Shown: positions 1-6,235 of the stretch, piece after piece
Position numbering within the stretch: the first letter of the stretch is position 1
How the letters are laid out: each line of letters begins with the position of its first letter
Assembly: GCA_017860555.1 (NCBI GenBank)
Contig: JAGDMJ010000130.1
Coordinates: 1-8,259 of the forward strand
From: Bacteroidota bacterium
Lineage (GTDB): Bacteria > Bacteroidota > Ignavibacteria > UBA10030 > UBA6906
Direction of reading: 5' to 3'
Length of the DNA: 8,259 bases
Translations under genes and position numbers: made by a program
The notes under the pieces: generated by a model
Databases searched by the model: none
Seen by the model: the letters and a program-made list of their open reading frames with translations, nothing else
Told to the model about the DNA's origin: nothing

Positions 1-462
1 GTTCCTTCCGGAGCCGAGGTATTCATCGGAGATTCGTCAGGGGGGCCAACCCCTCTCCTTCTTTCGATGCAGGGTTCGGACTCGCTTCGGTCGATCACCC
101 TCCGCAAACCCGGCTACGACACAGCGCTGGTGGACCTTTCTGAGGCCCGGCGAGGCCTGGCAACGGTGGCCCTGCAAAAGCGCTGGGGAGAGGACCCGGA
201 GGGTGATGAAACCACAGAGATCGCAATTGACCAAAAACAGAGCGCTTTACGGATCTATTTGGCCGGTGCCGTGACGGTGGGTTTTGGGACAGCCGCGGCC
301 TACTTCAAAATTCAAGCAGACAGACGGAATGAGCAGTATCTTGCCAACATGACCCCCTCGGGACAGTCACAGGTTCGGGTGTACGACACCGCCTCAGCAA
401 TTTGCCTCGTTTTCGCAGAGGTAGGGTTCGGGTTCCTCACCTATTTTCTTCTGGCAGAATAA
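1..462 (+). CDS. PEGA-domain protein with two C-terminal membrane helices (5' end missing)
   Basis: The frame is open from the first base to the TAA at 460-462, giving 153 visible residues, so the ATG at 67 is internal and the real start lies left of the window. Residues 1-40 read as the end of a PEGA domain: a PSGAEVFI strand, then TPLLLS, then SITLRKPGYD, matching the family pattern of GA-V-V, TPL and KxGY. A charged linker follows. Two hydrophobic segments are likely membrane helices, at about residues 82-102 and 130-150, separated by a polar stretch (KIQADRRNEQYL). PEGA domains are small extracytoplasmic beta modules found on many membrane or surface proteins; their binding partners are mostly unknown. 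The exact function is not recognisable. The gene ends 16 bases before the -35 box of the next promoter, and no terminator hairpin is visible between them. Confidence 0.75.
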   Translation, partial: VPSGAEVFIGDSSGGPTPLLLSMQGSDSLRSITLRKPGYDTALVDLSEARRGLATVALQKRWGEDPEGDETTEIAIDQKQSALRIYLAGAVTVGFGTAAAYFKIQADRRNEQYLANMTPSGQSQVRVYDTASAICLVFAEVGFGFLTYFLLAE

Positions 463-478
463 GGCTTTTCGGGGTTCC

Positions 479-507
479 TTGACTTTGACGCTCTGACCAC
501 CTATATT
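479..507 (+). promoter_or_regulatory. Sigma70-type promoter for the CRP-family regulator
   Basis: A -35 box TTGACT (479-484) and a -10 box TATATT (502-507) are separated by exactly 17 bases. Transcription would begin near 514-515. The same element also fits the Bacteroidota-style TAnnTTTG box except at its last base (TATATTTC). It lies just downstream of the PEGA gene and points at the regulator. It resembles the promoter at 5630-5658 in sequence, spacing and distance to the gene. No experimental support. Confidence 0.55.
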
Positions 508-551
508 TCTGCCGATAGTTTTTGCGTTTCCGGGTTATTCCTTCCATTTAT

Positions 552-1262
552 TTGAGCGAGGACACTCTGAACTCCACGGCAAAGGACGAGATCGAGTTCC
601 TTAAGAACGTCCCTATCCTCTGCGACCTTGAGCCCATGGACCTCGAAACCATCGGAAAGGTCGGGGTGCGGAAGAAGTACAAGAAGGGAAGCATTATTTT
701 ACTGGAGGAAGAAGCGGGCGCTGCGCTGTTTGTCATTGTTTCCGGAAAGGTCAAGATTGTACGTATGGATGACGATGGACGGGAGGTTATCCTGTCCATT
801 CTGGGTGAGAGCGATTTTTTCGGCGAAATGGCCATTCTGGACGGTCTTGCCCGGTCTGCAAGTGTCGTTGCCATTACAAAGTCCGAATTGTTCATGATCC
901 ACCGGCGGGATTTCCTGAAGTTGCTTCACGACTTCCCTTCGGTGGCCATTGCCCTCTTGAAAGAATTGACCATGCGTCTGCGCAAGGCAGACGCGCAAAT
1001 CAAGAGCCTGTCGTTGAAGGATGCGGCCGGCCGGGTCGCCAATGTCGTGCTTCAACTCGCTGATGACATCGGCAAGATCCGGAAAGGCCGGGTGGAGATC
1101 GATGAGCTCCCGCTGCAGCAGGATCTCGCCAACATGGCGGGGACGTCTCGAGAGACGATCTCGCGAATGATACACGCGTTCATCCGCGAAGGGCATCTCG
1201 AGATCGAGCGGGGGAAACTCATCATCAACGACTATGAGAAGTTCAAGAGCAGATATCTCTGA
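552..1262 (+). CDS. CRP/FNR-family transcriptional regulator
   Basis: Numbering from TTG 552 (236 aa). An N-terminal cyclic-nucleotide-binding-type beta roll spans about residues 15-130. It contains GRKVKIV-like strands and the phosphate-binding-cassette pattern FFGEMAILDG-ARSA, in which G91, E92, R101 and S102 match the positions that bind cyclic nucleotide in CRP. A long dimer helix follows, then a C-terminal winged HTH (about 157-236) with recognition helix RETISR at 200-205. Its R, E and R match the three CRP residues that read TGTGA half-sites. Only one cysteine is seen (PILCDL), so an FNR-type iron-sulfur cluster is unlikely. The frame also allows TTG at 522, but the promoter would then leave only a 7-8 base leader. 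TTG 552 gives about 37 bases and a normal family N-terminus. Neither start has a clear Shine-Dalgarno. The ligand and targets are unknown; a CRP-like site lies upstream of ribH. Confidence 0.9.
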   Translation: MSEDTLNSTAKDEIEFLKNVPILCDLEPMDLETIGKVGVRKKYKKGSIILLEEEAGAALFVIVSGKVKIVRMDDDGREVILSILGESDFFGEMAILDGLARSASVVAITKSELFMIHRRDFLKLLHDFPSVAIALLKELTMRLRKADAQIKSLSLKDAAGRVANVVLQLADDIGKIRKGRVEIDELPLQQDLANMAGTSRETISRMIHAFIREGHLEIERGKLIINDYEKFKSRYL

Positions 1263-1297
1263 TTCTCGATCCGTTCTTTCAGTTCGGCCGGCACCGC

Positions 1298-2119
1298 ATG
1301 GATGAGAAGGCTGATCTTCATCTCCATACGGTCTATTCCGATGGGGCTCTTCCCGCCGAGACACTCCTACAAGAAGCCAAGCTCGCCGGGCTCACGACAG
1401 TCAGCATCACCGACCATGACCACACGGGGGCCATCGACGAAGCAATCGCCCTTGGTGAGCGGCTTGGCATCGAGGTGATTCCCGGCGTCGAGCTCAGCAC
1501 GAACGTTGGTTCCCTGGAGATCCATCTCCTGGGGTATTTTTTTGACCACCGGAATCCGAAGCTTCAGGACTATCTGGCACTGTTTCGCGCGGAGCGGTTG
1601 AAGCGTGCTGAGCGGATCGTGGAGAAATTGAACGAGCTGAGCATACCGTTGACGCTGGAGGCGGTTCTCCGGCGGGTAGGCCGGGGATCCGTTGGACGGC
1701 CTCATATCGCAACGGCACTGCTCGAGGAAGGGCTGACCGGAAGCTACCACGAAGCGTTCCTGAAGTATATCGGGTTCGGCCGGCCGGCATACGAAGAGAA
1801 ATACCAGATCTCCCCCCGCGACGCCATTAGCTTGATCTCCGAAGCGGGAGGACTTTCGTTCATTGCGCATCCCGGCAGTGCCATCGAAGAGAGTGTTCTG
1901 CTGGGGCTCATCAAAGAAGGCGTTGACGGTATCGAGGTGATTCACCCCTCGCATTCCATGGAGCGCACCGCACATTATCGCGGCATTGTCGGCGAGTATT
2001 TTCTGCTCGCAAGCGGCGGATCGGATTTCCATGGCGGGAAGAAAGGCGACCGCGATGCTCTAGGCAGGTACTATATACCGCAGACGGATGTCGATATCAT
2101 GCGCCATCGGCTGCACTAA
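1298..2119 (+). CDS. PHP-domain phosphoesterase, YciV/TrpH (RNase AM) type
   Basis: 273 aa, near the family's usual length. All metal-binding motifs of the polymerase-and-histidinol-phosphatase (PHP) fold are present in order: DLHLHTVYSDG (H8, H10, D15), SITDHDH (H40), GVELS (E65), EIHLLGY (H76), GRPH (H136), AHPG (H191) and SDFHG (D243, H245). These would build a tri-metal site. Characterised relatives hydrolyse 3',5'-nucleoside bisphosphates (pAp) and act as 5'-3' exoribonucleases that trim rRNA and short RNAs (E. coli YciV/RNase AM), so the protein is probably a cytoplasmic phosphatase/exonuclease. The characteristic insertion between E65 and the GRPH motif is present (about residues 80-135). 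The gene starts at an ATG 35 bases after the regulator with no obvious Shine-Dalgarno and is probably co-transcribed with it. The physiological substrate here is inferred, not shown. Confidence 0.88.
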   Translation: MDEKADLHLHTVYSDGALPAETLLQEAKLAGLTTVSITDHDHTGAIDEAIALGERLGIEVIPGVELSTNVGSLEIHLLGYFFDHRNPKLQDYLALFRAERLKRAERIVEKLNELSIPLTLEAVLRRVGRGSVGRPHIATALLEEGLTGSYHEAFLKYIGFGRPAYEEKYQISPRDAISLISEAGGLSFIAHPGSAIEESVLLGLIKEGVDGIEVIHPSHSMERTAHYRGIVGEYFLLASGGSDFHGGKKGDRDALGRYYIPQTDVDIMRHRLH

Positions 2120-2137
2120 TGTAGTGGCTGTCACATT
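2118..2137 (+). promoter_or_regulatory. Candidate CRP-like operator upstream of ribH
   Basis: A 20-base imperfect palindrome begins AATGT and ends ACATT with 10 bases between them, which is the geometry of a CRP site. The right half TCACATT is a perfect CRP half-site; the left half reads AATGTAG instead of AATGTGA. It overlaps the PHP-gene stop codon and lies 46 bases before the ribH start. A weak -10-like TATCAT (2154-2159) follows, but there is no good -35 box, which would suit an activator-dependent promoter. The site centre is about 3 bases closer to that -10 than in standard class II CRP promoters. The regulator encoded at 552-1262 has a recognition helix suited to this half-site. Confidence 0.35.
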
Positions 2138-2172
2138 CTTTTTCCTGCAGATTTATCATCTTGCAACGTATG

Positions 2173-2177
2173 AAGGA
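2173..2177 (+). promoter_or_regulatory. Ribosome binding site fixing the ribH start
   Basis: AAGGA lies 6 bases before GTG 2184. The upstream ATG at 2088 in the same frame has no such site and would overlap the end of the PHP gene. Confidence 0.6.
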
Positions 2178-2183
2178 CTCATT

Positions 2184-2672
2184 GTGGAAACCATCCAGGG
2201 AACACTGAGCGCGACAGGCCGGTCGTTCGGCATTGTCGTCAGCAGATTCAACAGTTTAGTCACCGGGCGGCTGCTGGACGGGGCGATGGACTGCCTGCTG
2301 CGCCATGATGCCGACGAGAAAGCCATTACCGTGGTCTACTGCCCGGGGTCATACGAGATTCCCCAGGTCGCACTCCAGATGGCGAATTCGGGACGGTTCG
2401 ATGCCATCATCACTCTCGGCTGTGTCGTCCGCGGGGAGACCCCTCATTTCGACTACATCGCTTCGGAAACCGCCAAGGGCATCAGTCAGGTAGCAATGCA
2501 AACCGGCATCCCGACAGCCTTCGGCGTTCTGACGACGGAAACGTTGGAGCAGGCACTCGAACGCGCCGGCGCAAAGTCCGGCAACAAGGGATGGGATGCG
2601 GCCCTGACCGCGATCGAACTTGTGCAGATCTCACAAAAACTCTCTGGAGGGAAGAAGCGTCCGAAGGCATGA
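2184..2672 (+). CDS. ribH: 6,7-dimethyl-8-ribityllumazine synthase
   Basis: Condenses 5-amino-6-ribitylaminouracil with 3,4-dihydroxy-2-butanone 4-phosphate to form lumazine, the penultimate step of riboflavin synthesis; family members assemble into pentamers or 60-subunit capsids. From GTG 2184 the protein is 162 aa and its motifs fall on the classic numbering: SRFN (F22), PGSYEIP (E58), GCVVRGETPHFDYI (catalytic H88), FGVLTT (F113), R127 and GNKGW (K135). The frame is open to an ATG at 2088, but that adds 32 residues absent from the family and lacks a ribosome binding site. No other riboflavin gene is in view, so ribH is separated from its pathway partners here. Its TGA overlaps the ATG of the next gene (ATGA), suggesting translational coupling. 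The gap upstream holds a candidate CRP-like operator. Confidence 0.95.
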   Translation: METIQGTLSATGRSFGIVVSRFNSLVTGRLLDGAMDCLLRHDADEKAITVVYCPGSYEIPQVALQMANSGRFDAIITLGCVVRGETPHFDYIASETAKGISQVAMQTGIPTAFGVLTTETLEQALERAGAKSGNKGWDAALTAIELVQISQKLSGGKKRPKA

Positions 2673-4966
2673 GGCGGCGGACTCTGACGGTTATGATGAA
2701 GCGAGGGTGGTGTTATCTTCTATTGATGGTCCTGGGCGCAACGGCTGCTCGAGCCGGAGTCGGTACCTGGAGAAACTTTACCTCGATGAAGGATGTGACC
2801 GGTGTGGCGCGGGGCGGGACAACCTTCTGGGCCACGACGAGCGGAGGCCTCTTCAGCTGGAAGGAAGGCTCTTCCACGTACCAGCAATTCACGACTGCAG
2901 AAGGGCTGCAGACGGTTGACCTTACCGCGGTCGCAGTCGATTCTTCCGGCGACGTGTGGGCCGGCGCTTCGAATGGCGTCATCCAGGTGCTTACGCCCGC
3001 CACAGGAGTCTTCCGCACGCTCCTGAGCATTGCGAACTCCGGGCAGACCAACAAGCGCATCAACTCCTTAGCAGTCTATGGCGACACGGTGCTGATCAGC
3101 ACCGACTTCGGTCTGAGCCTCTTCCGCATCGAGAAATTTGAATTCGGCGACACCTACTCCCTTTTCGGGTCCATTCCTCAGGGAACCAGAGTCACGGTTC
3201 TCTCCGCGGCAATGTTCCAGGGCTTTCTCTGGGCGGCGATCACGGACGGGCAATCCAATTCGTTCATCGCACGCGCAAGCCTGTCCGATCCCAATCTGAT
3301 CGCCCCCAACGCATGGACGCTGTACACAGTCGAACCCGGTGCCCGGGTCACCGGAGTCGCCGTGGGCAACGAACGAGTGTACGCCGGGACGACGCGTGGC
3401 CTTTACTTCTTTGAGGGACAAACCTGGACGGCGGTGGCATCAGTTTCGGGAGTGGCCGTCCTGTCGATGTTCGGCATGGCAAACCGGATACTCGTCGGCA
3501 CGAACGCCAACGCGGTATCCTCCGTCGACGCTGCAGGCAATGCACAGCAGGCCGGCGCTTTTCTCCCGGCAAACCCCACGTCCCTTTCCGCGAGCAACAA
3601 CGGCTCCCCGGTCGCCGGGACCCAAGGCAGCGGCATCATGTTTCTTGAGTCGTCCTGGACTTCTCATTTTCCCAACGGACCGAACTCCAACCAGTTTATC
3701 AACGTCGCGGTAGATCAGAACGGCGTCGTCTGGTGCGCTTCGGGCGCCGGCTCGGGGCAGGGCATTTACCGGTACGATGGAAACCAGTGGACTTCCTTCA
3801 CCCGGTCGAACAGCCCGCTTCCCATCAACGAGTACTACAGGATCACCGTCGGGTGCAATGGTTCCGTCTGGGGAAGCTCCTGGGGACGCGGTGTCGTGGA
3901 GTTTCCCGCGGGATCGACCACGGTTGACTCCTCGCATATCTACGGCCGGAATGTCGGGATGGGCTTCACGCCGACGAGCGCAGGAGACTCGCTGTTCGTC
4001 GCCACGAGCAACGTCGTCTGCGACGGGCGCGGCAATACCTGGCTCAACGTTTTCGACGCCAACGACAAACGGGGACTGGCCGTCAGAACGAGCGATGGCA
4101 GATGGGGAACCATCCCCGCTCTCATGGGAGGAATACCATTGGTCGAGTTCACCTGGGGGACGATCGATCGCGGACTTGCCGTTGACGCCAATGATAACCT
4201 CTGGGCCGTCGTCCACGATCAGCCATACGGCGGCGTTGTCACGTTCGGGAATGCCGGGACGATTGACAGCACCGTGTTTGCGCGCGTGACCTCCGCCCAG
4301 GGCCTTCCCAGCGATGTGGTCAGGACGATCGTGGTAGACAAGGACAACTCTCTCTGGGTCGGAACGGACAAGGGAATCGGCATCATCCTTGACCCGTCCA
4401 ATCCCCTTCGGACCGGGGCAGTCGCGATCTACAAACCCCTTTTCGGCCTGGTGGTGAACACGATTGCGGTGGACCCCCTCAACCAGAAGTGGGTTGGGAC
4501 AAGCGCCGGCGTGTTCCAGCTTTCCCCCGACGGCACCCAGCAGCTTGCCTTCTATACGGTGGAAAATACCGGGGGCAGGCTCATCGACAACGATGTCAAG
4601 AGCATTGCCGTCGACGAGAAGAGCGGGACGGTGTATTTTGGGACGAATGCCGGATTGGCCAGCCTGACGACATCCAGCGCCGCGCCGAAGACGGCTTTCG
4701 ATGAGCTCCATGTCTATCCAAACCCGTATTATGTCCCGGCCTCCGTTCCGCTTACGGTGGACGGGCTGATGGAGAATTCGACGCTGAAGATACTTACCAC
4801 GGAAGGGGTGCTGGTGCGCGAAGTGAAAAGTCCCGGTGGGCGTGTCGGTTACTGGGATGGCACGGACCAGCAGGGGAATTCGGTAGCCTCAGGCATCTAT
4901 GTCATCGCCGCGTATTCGGAGAGCGGGTCTACCGCCAATGGTAAAGTTGCGGTCATTCGTAGGTAA
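2669..4966 (+). CDS. Secreted beta-propeller protein with T9SS C-terminal domain, PorZ-like
   Basis: 765 aa from ATG 2669, which overlaps the ribH stop as ATGA; ATG 2693 or 2696 are possible alternatives. A Sec signal peptide is visible: basic start, hydrophobic core YLLLMVLGA, and cleavage after ARA near residue 29. The mature part begins GTWRNFTSMKDV and is built of propeller-blade repeats with recurring hydrophobic-A-V-D-x-x-G-x-V/L-W-V/A-G-T/A-x-x-G (for example DSSGDVWAG, DKDNSLWVGT, DPLNQKWVGT). The last 89 residues (about 677-765) form a T9SS-type sorting domain related to FlgD Ig-like folds: VYPNPYY, a central YWDGTDQQGN, SGIYVI and a final GKVAVIRR. PorZ, which delivers A-LPS to the T9SS sortase, has this size, two propellers and such a C-terminal domain. 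The opening WRNFTS/GLFSW/TAEGL and the DPNLIAPNAW stretch also recall it. No kinase or output domain follows, so it is not a hybrid two-component sensor. The PorZ role is inferred from architecture; a generic T9SS cargo is the alternative. Confidence 0.82.
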   Translation: MRRRTLTVMMKRGWCYLLLMVLGATAARAGVGTWRNFTSMKDVTGVARGGTTFWATTSGGLFSWKEGSSTYQQFTTAEGLQTVDLTAVAVDSSGDVWAGASNGVIQVLTPATGVFRTLLSIANSGQTNKRINSLAVYGDTVLISTDFGLSLFRIEKFEFGDTYSLFGSIPQGTRVTVLSAAMFQGFLWAAITDGQSNSFIARASLSDPNLIAPNAWTLYTVEPGARVTGVAVGNERVYAGTTRGLYFFEGQTWTAVASVSGVAVLSMFGMANRILVGTNANAVSSVDAAGNAQQAGAFLPANPTSLSASNNGSPVAGTQGSGIMFLESSWTSHFPNGPNSNQFINVAVDQNGVVWCASGAGSGQGIYRYDGNQWTSFTRSNSPLPINEYYRITVGCNGSVWGSSWGRGVVEFPAGSTTVDSSHIYGRNVGMGFTPTSAGDSLFVATSNVVCDGRGNTWLNVFDANDKRGLAVRTSDGRWGTIPALMGGIPLVEFTWGTIDRGLAVDANDNLWAVVHDQPYGGVVTFGNAGTIDSTVFARVTSAQGLPSDVVRTIVVDKDNSLWVGTDKGIGIILDPSNPLRTGAVAIYKPLFGLVVNTIAVDPLNQKWVGTSAGVFQLSPDGTQQLAFYTVENTGGRLIDNDVKSIAVDEKSGTVYFGTNAGLASLTTSSAAPKTAFDELHVYPNPYYVPASVPLTVDGLMENSTLKILTTEGVLVREVKSPGGRVGYWDGTDQQGNSVASGIYVIAAYSESGSTANGKVAVIRR

Positions 4967-5011
4967 CACCGTGCTGTGCTAACCGTTCCAATCAATATCA
5001 ACATCATTAAG

Positions 5012-5018
5012 AAGGAGG
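5012..5018 (+). promoter_or_regulatory. Strong ribosome binding site fixing the DUF3276 start
   Basis: AAGGAGG lies 8 bases before TTG 5027, a standard spacing, and only 2 bases before the in-frame GTG 5021. It decides against GTG 4976, which would place this element inside the coding region. Confidence 0.7.
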
Positions 5019-5026
5019 GTGTGGAC

Positions 5027-5302
5027 TTGGAGAACAACGGCTACAAAGATGAGATCTTCACGAAGCGCGTGAGAGCCGGAAAGCGCACCTATTTTTTCGA
5101 TGTCAAGGCCACGAAGTCCGAGAAGGACTTCTACATCACCATCACCGAAAGCAAGCGAGTCGGCGATGACGAGTACGAGAAGCACAAGATCTTCCTCTAT
5201 AAGGAGGATTTCCAGAAGTTCAAGGAGGCCCTGGATGAGACCGTGGAGCACGTCCAGAGCCAGCTGCTCGAGCATGCCGAGGTTGTCCAGCCTCAACCCT
5301 GA
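5027..5302 (+). CDS. DUF3276 family protein, PUR-alpha-like nucleic acid binder
   Basis: 91 aa from TTG 5027, read as MENNGYKDEIF. The signature of DUF3276 is clear: IFTKRVRAGKRTYFFDVKAT, then an FYITITESKR strand, then EKHKIFLYKEDFQKF and a helix (FKEALDETVEHVQSQLL). This is the beta-beta-beta-beta-alpha PUR repeat, here a single copy that probably dimerises. PUR proteins bind single-stranded nucleic acid; DUF3276 members are typical of Bacteroidota and relatives, and their cellular role is little known. It is probably cytoplasmic. The gene follows the propeller gene by 60 bases, with no clear promoter between, so it may be the last gene of the upstream unit. A short hairpin (5298-5312, 5 bp) covers its stop codon. 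The frame extends upstream to GTG 4976, but the strong ribosome binding site supports 5027. Confidence 0.9.
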   Translation: MENNGYKDEIFTKRVRAGKRTYFFDVKATKSEKDFYITITESKRVGDDEYEKHKIFLYKEDFQKFKEALDETVEHVQSQLLEHAEVVQPQP

Positions 5303-5524
5303 GCCGTTCAGGAGCATTCGCGCAGGTTGTCGGGCCCATGCACCGGCAGCCTGCTCCTCAGGAATTCAGCGCTCCTGGTCCGTCCGTAAACGGGATGGAC
5401 CTCGGGACTGGCCAGAATAACACCTCTCCGGCATTTCCTTCCCTGCGCCGGAACCGTTCCTCAACATACCGCACGTGCATTGTTGGTCCCTGGCGGAAGC
5501 CTTGCCTGTTCGCATCGGCACGGT
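5303..5524 (+). other. Gene-free stretch with several potential RNA hairpins
   Basis: No convincing gene is present: the open frames here have no recognisable domain and low-complexity, Ser/Arg/Pro-rich composition. As RNA it could fold into a bulged hairpin at 5310-5358 (7 bp, 5310-5316 with 5352-5358, stacked on 9 bp, 5325-5333 with 5343-5351). Further stems are 9 bp at 5377-5401 (loop GTAAACG), 6 bp at 5427-5452 and about 6 bp at 5461-5486. A terminator follows at once. It may be a 3' UTR, a processed small RNA, or spacer. Hairpins of 6-9 bp are expected by chance at this length and GC content, so the case is weak. No tRNA, tmRNA, RNase P RNA or SRP RNA signature was recognised. Confidence 0.3.
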
Positions 5525-5573
5525 CGAGCCTCTTGCTCCGCGAGAAGCGGAGTGGCGGGAGTGCCTCGTTTTT
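5525..5573 (+). terminator. Intrinsic (Rho-independent) terminator
   Basis: The upper stem CTCCGC/GCGGAG (5536-5541 with 5547-5552) closes a GAGAA loop. After a 3-base bulge the stem continues with 5530-5535 paired to 5556-5561 (two G-U pairs). After a small internal loop, CGAG 5525-5528 pairs with CTCG 5565-5568. Five T residues follow directly (5569-5573), then CTC. It would end the unit running from the CRP-family gene to DUF3276, about 55 bases before the next promoter. Confidence 0.6.
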
Positions 5574-5629
5574 CTCACCCGGAGAAGAACGTACTGGTAG
5601 GCGTGCTTCCGTCCCGGGAGGCAACTGCC

Positions 5630-5658
5630 TTGACTATGGTTGAATTTGTGCGTATCTT
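5630..5658 (+). promoter_or_regulatory. Sigma70-type promoter for the yceD-rpmF-plsX-fabH cluster
   Basis: TTGACT (5630-5635), a 17-base spacer, then TATCTT (5653-5658); transcription would start near 5665 and leave a leader of about 38 bases before ATG 5703. A small inverted repeat, GGCA-ac-TGCC (5620-5629), directly abuts the -35 box. It sits between a terminator and a conserved operon, as expected for a true promoter. Confidence 0.6.
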
Positions 5659-5702
5659 GGTATGTTTTTCTTCGGTGGACGGGAAAAGTGGTAGTTCAAG
5701 GT

Positions 5703-6215
5703 ATGAAGATTCAAGTGGGAGGGCTTTCCGAGGGGATTCATCGGTTCCATTTCGATGTTCCGGCTTCGGACGTTGGTCTGGGGGAAGAGTTTTCGGACGT
5801 CCACACGGATGTTGAGCTCGACAAGACCCCCCATCAGATCGTGTTACACGCGGACATTCACACGGCCGCCGATTTTTCCTGCGATCGTTGCACTGCGCCG
5901 TTGTCTTCCCGTCTGGATTCCTCGTACCGGATGCATTACATCTGGGACGAAGAGGGGGCGAGCGTTTACGATGTCGCAGAAGTTCAGGTGATCCCGCAAG
6001 GGAGCGCCGTTATTGATATTACGGAGGACGTTCGGCAGACCGTCCTCATTGCTGTTCCGCTCAAGCTGCTCTGCCGGGAGGATTGCCTGGGACTCTGCCC
6101 GCACTGTGGGAAGGACCTGAACGAAGGTCCGTGTGGCTGCACGACGGAGGAGGTCGATTCCCGGTGGGACAAGCTGCGAGCACTGCAAGACCGGAAATCA
6201 CAAGATCCACGATAG
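5703..6215 (+). CDS. DUF177 family (YceD-like) protein
   Basis: 170 aa from ATG 5703. The N-terminus MKIQVGGLSEGIHRFHFDV is a typical DUF177 opening. Cysteines come in the family pattern: C60-x2-C63 (FSCDRC), then C124-x3-C128-x3-C132-x2-C135 (REDCLGLCPHCG), LN, and C144-x-C146, followed by the DSRWDKLRAL helix. These probably bind zinc. DUF177/YceD genes sit directly before rpmF in most bacteria and have been linked to 23S rRNA and L32 accumulation, so a role in large-subunit assembly is likely though the mechanism is unclear. The frame is open upstream to TTG 5640, but that start lies between the -35 and -10 boxes of the promoter, so it cannot be used from it. rpmF follows after 20 bases. 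Confidence 0.88.
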   Translation: MKIQVGGLSEGIHRFHFDVPASDVGLGEEFSDVHTDVELDKTPHQIVLHADIHTAADFSCDRCTAPLSSRLDSSYRMHYIWDEEGASVYDVAEVQVIPQGSAVIDITEDVRQTVLIAVPLKLLCREDCLGLCPHCGKDLNEGPCGCTTEEVDSRWDKLRALQDRKSQDPR

Positions 6216-6218
6216 AGC

Positions 6219-6225
6219 TAAGGAG
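6219..6225 (+). promoter_or_regulatory. Ribosome binding site of rpmF
   Basis: TAAGGAG lies 10 bases before ATG 6236, slightly long but strong; a second GGAG at 6229-6232 is too close to the start to be preferred. Confidence 0.5.
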
Positions 6226-6235
6226 CGCGGAGCGC

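Noticed and set aside
2088..2183. N-terminal extension of ribH from ATG 2088
   Set aside because: It overlaps the end of the PHP gene, lacks a ribosome binding site and adds residues not found in lumazine synthases; GTG 2184 has AAGGA at good spacing and restores the family numbering.
3440..4711. 423-codon open frame on the - strand inside the PorZ-like gene
   Set aside because: It is antisense to a well-supported gene in GC-rich DNA, has no recognisable domain and shows the low-complexity composition of a shadow frame.
5427..5515. Possible SRP or RNase P RNA in the gene-free stretch
   Set aside because: Neither the conserved SRP GGAA-tetraloop context nor the RNase P core sequences are present on either strand.
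5500..5530. GTTCGCATC resembling a tRNA T-arm
   Set aside because: The invariant A of the T-loop is missing, and no matching acceptor, D or anticodon arms could be found.
5338..5643. 101-codon open frame on the + strand in the gene-free stretch
   Set aside because: Ser/Arg/Pro-rich with no domain or ribosome binding site, and it runs through the terminator and the -35 box of the next promoter.
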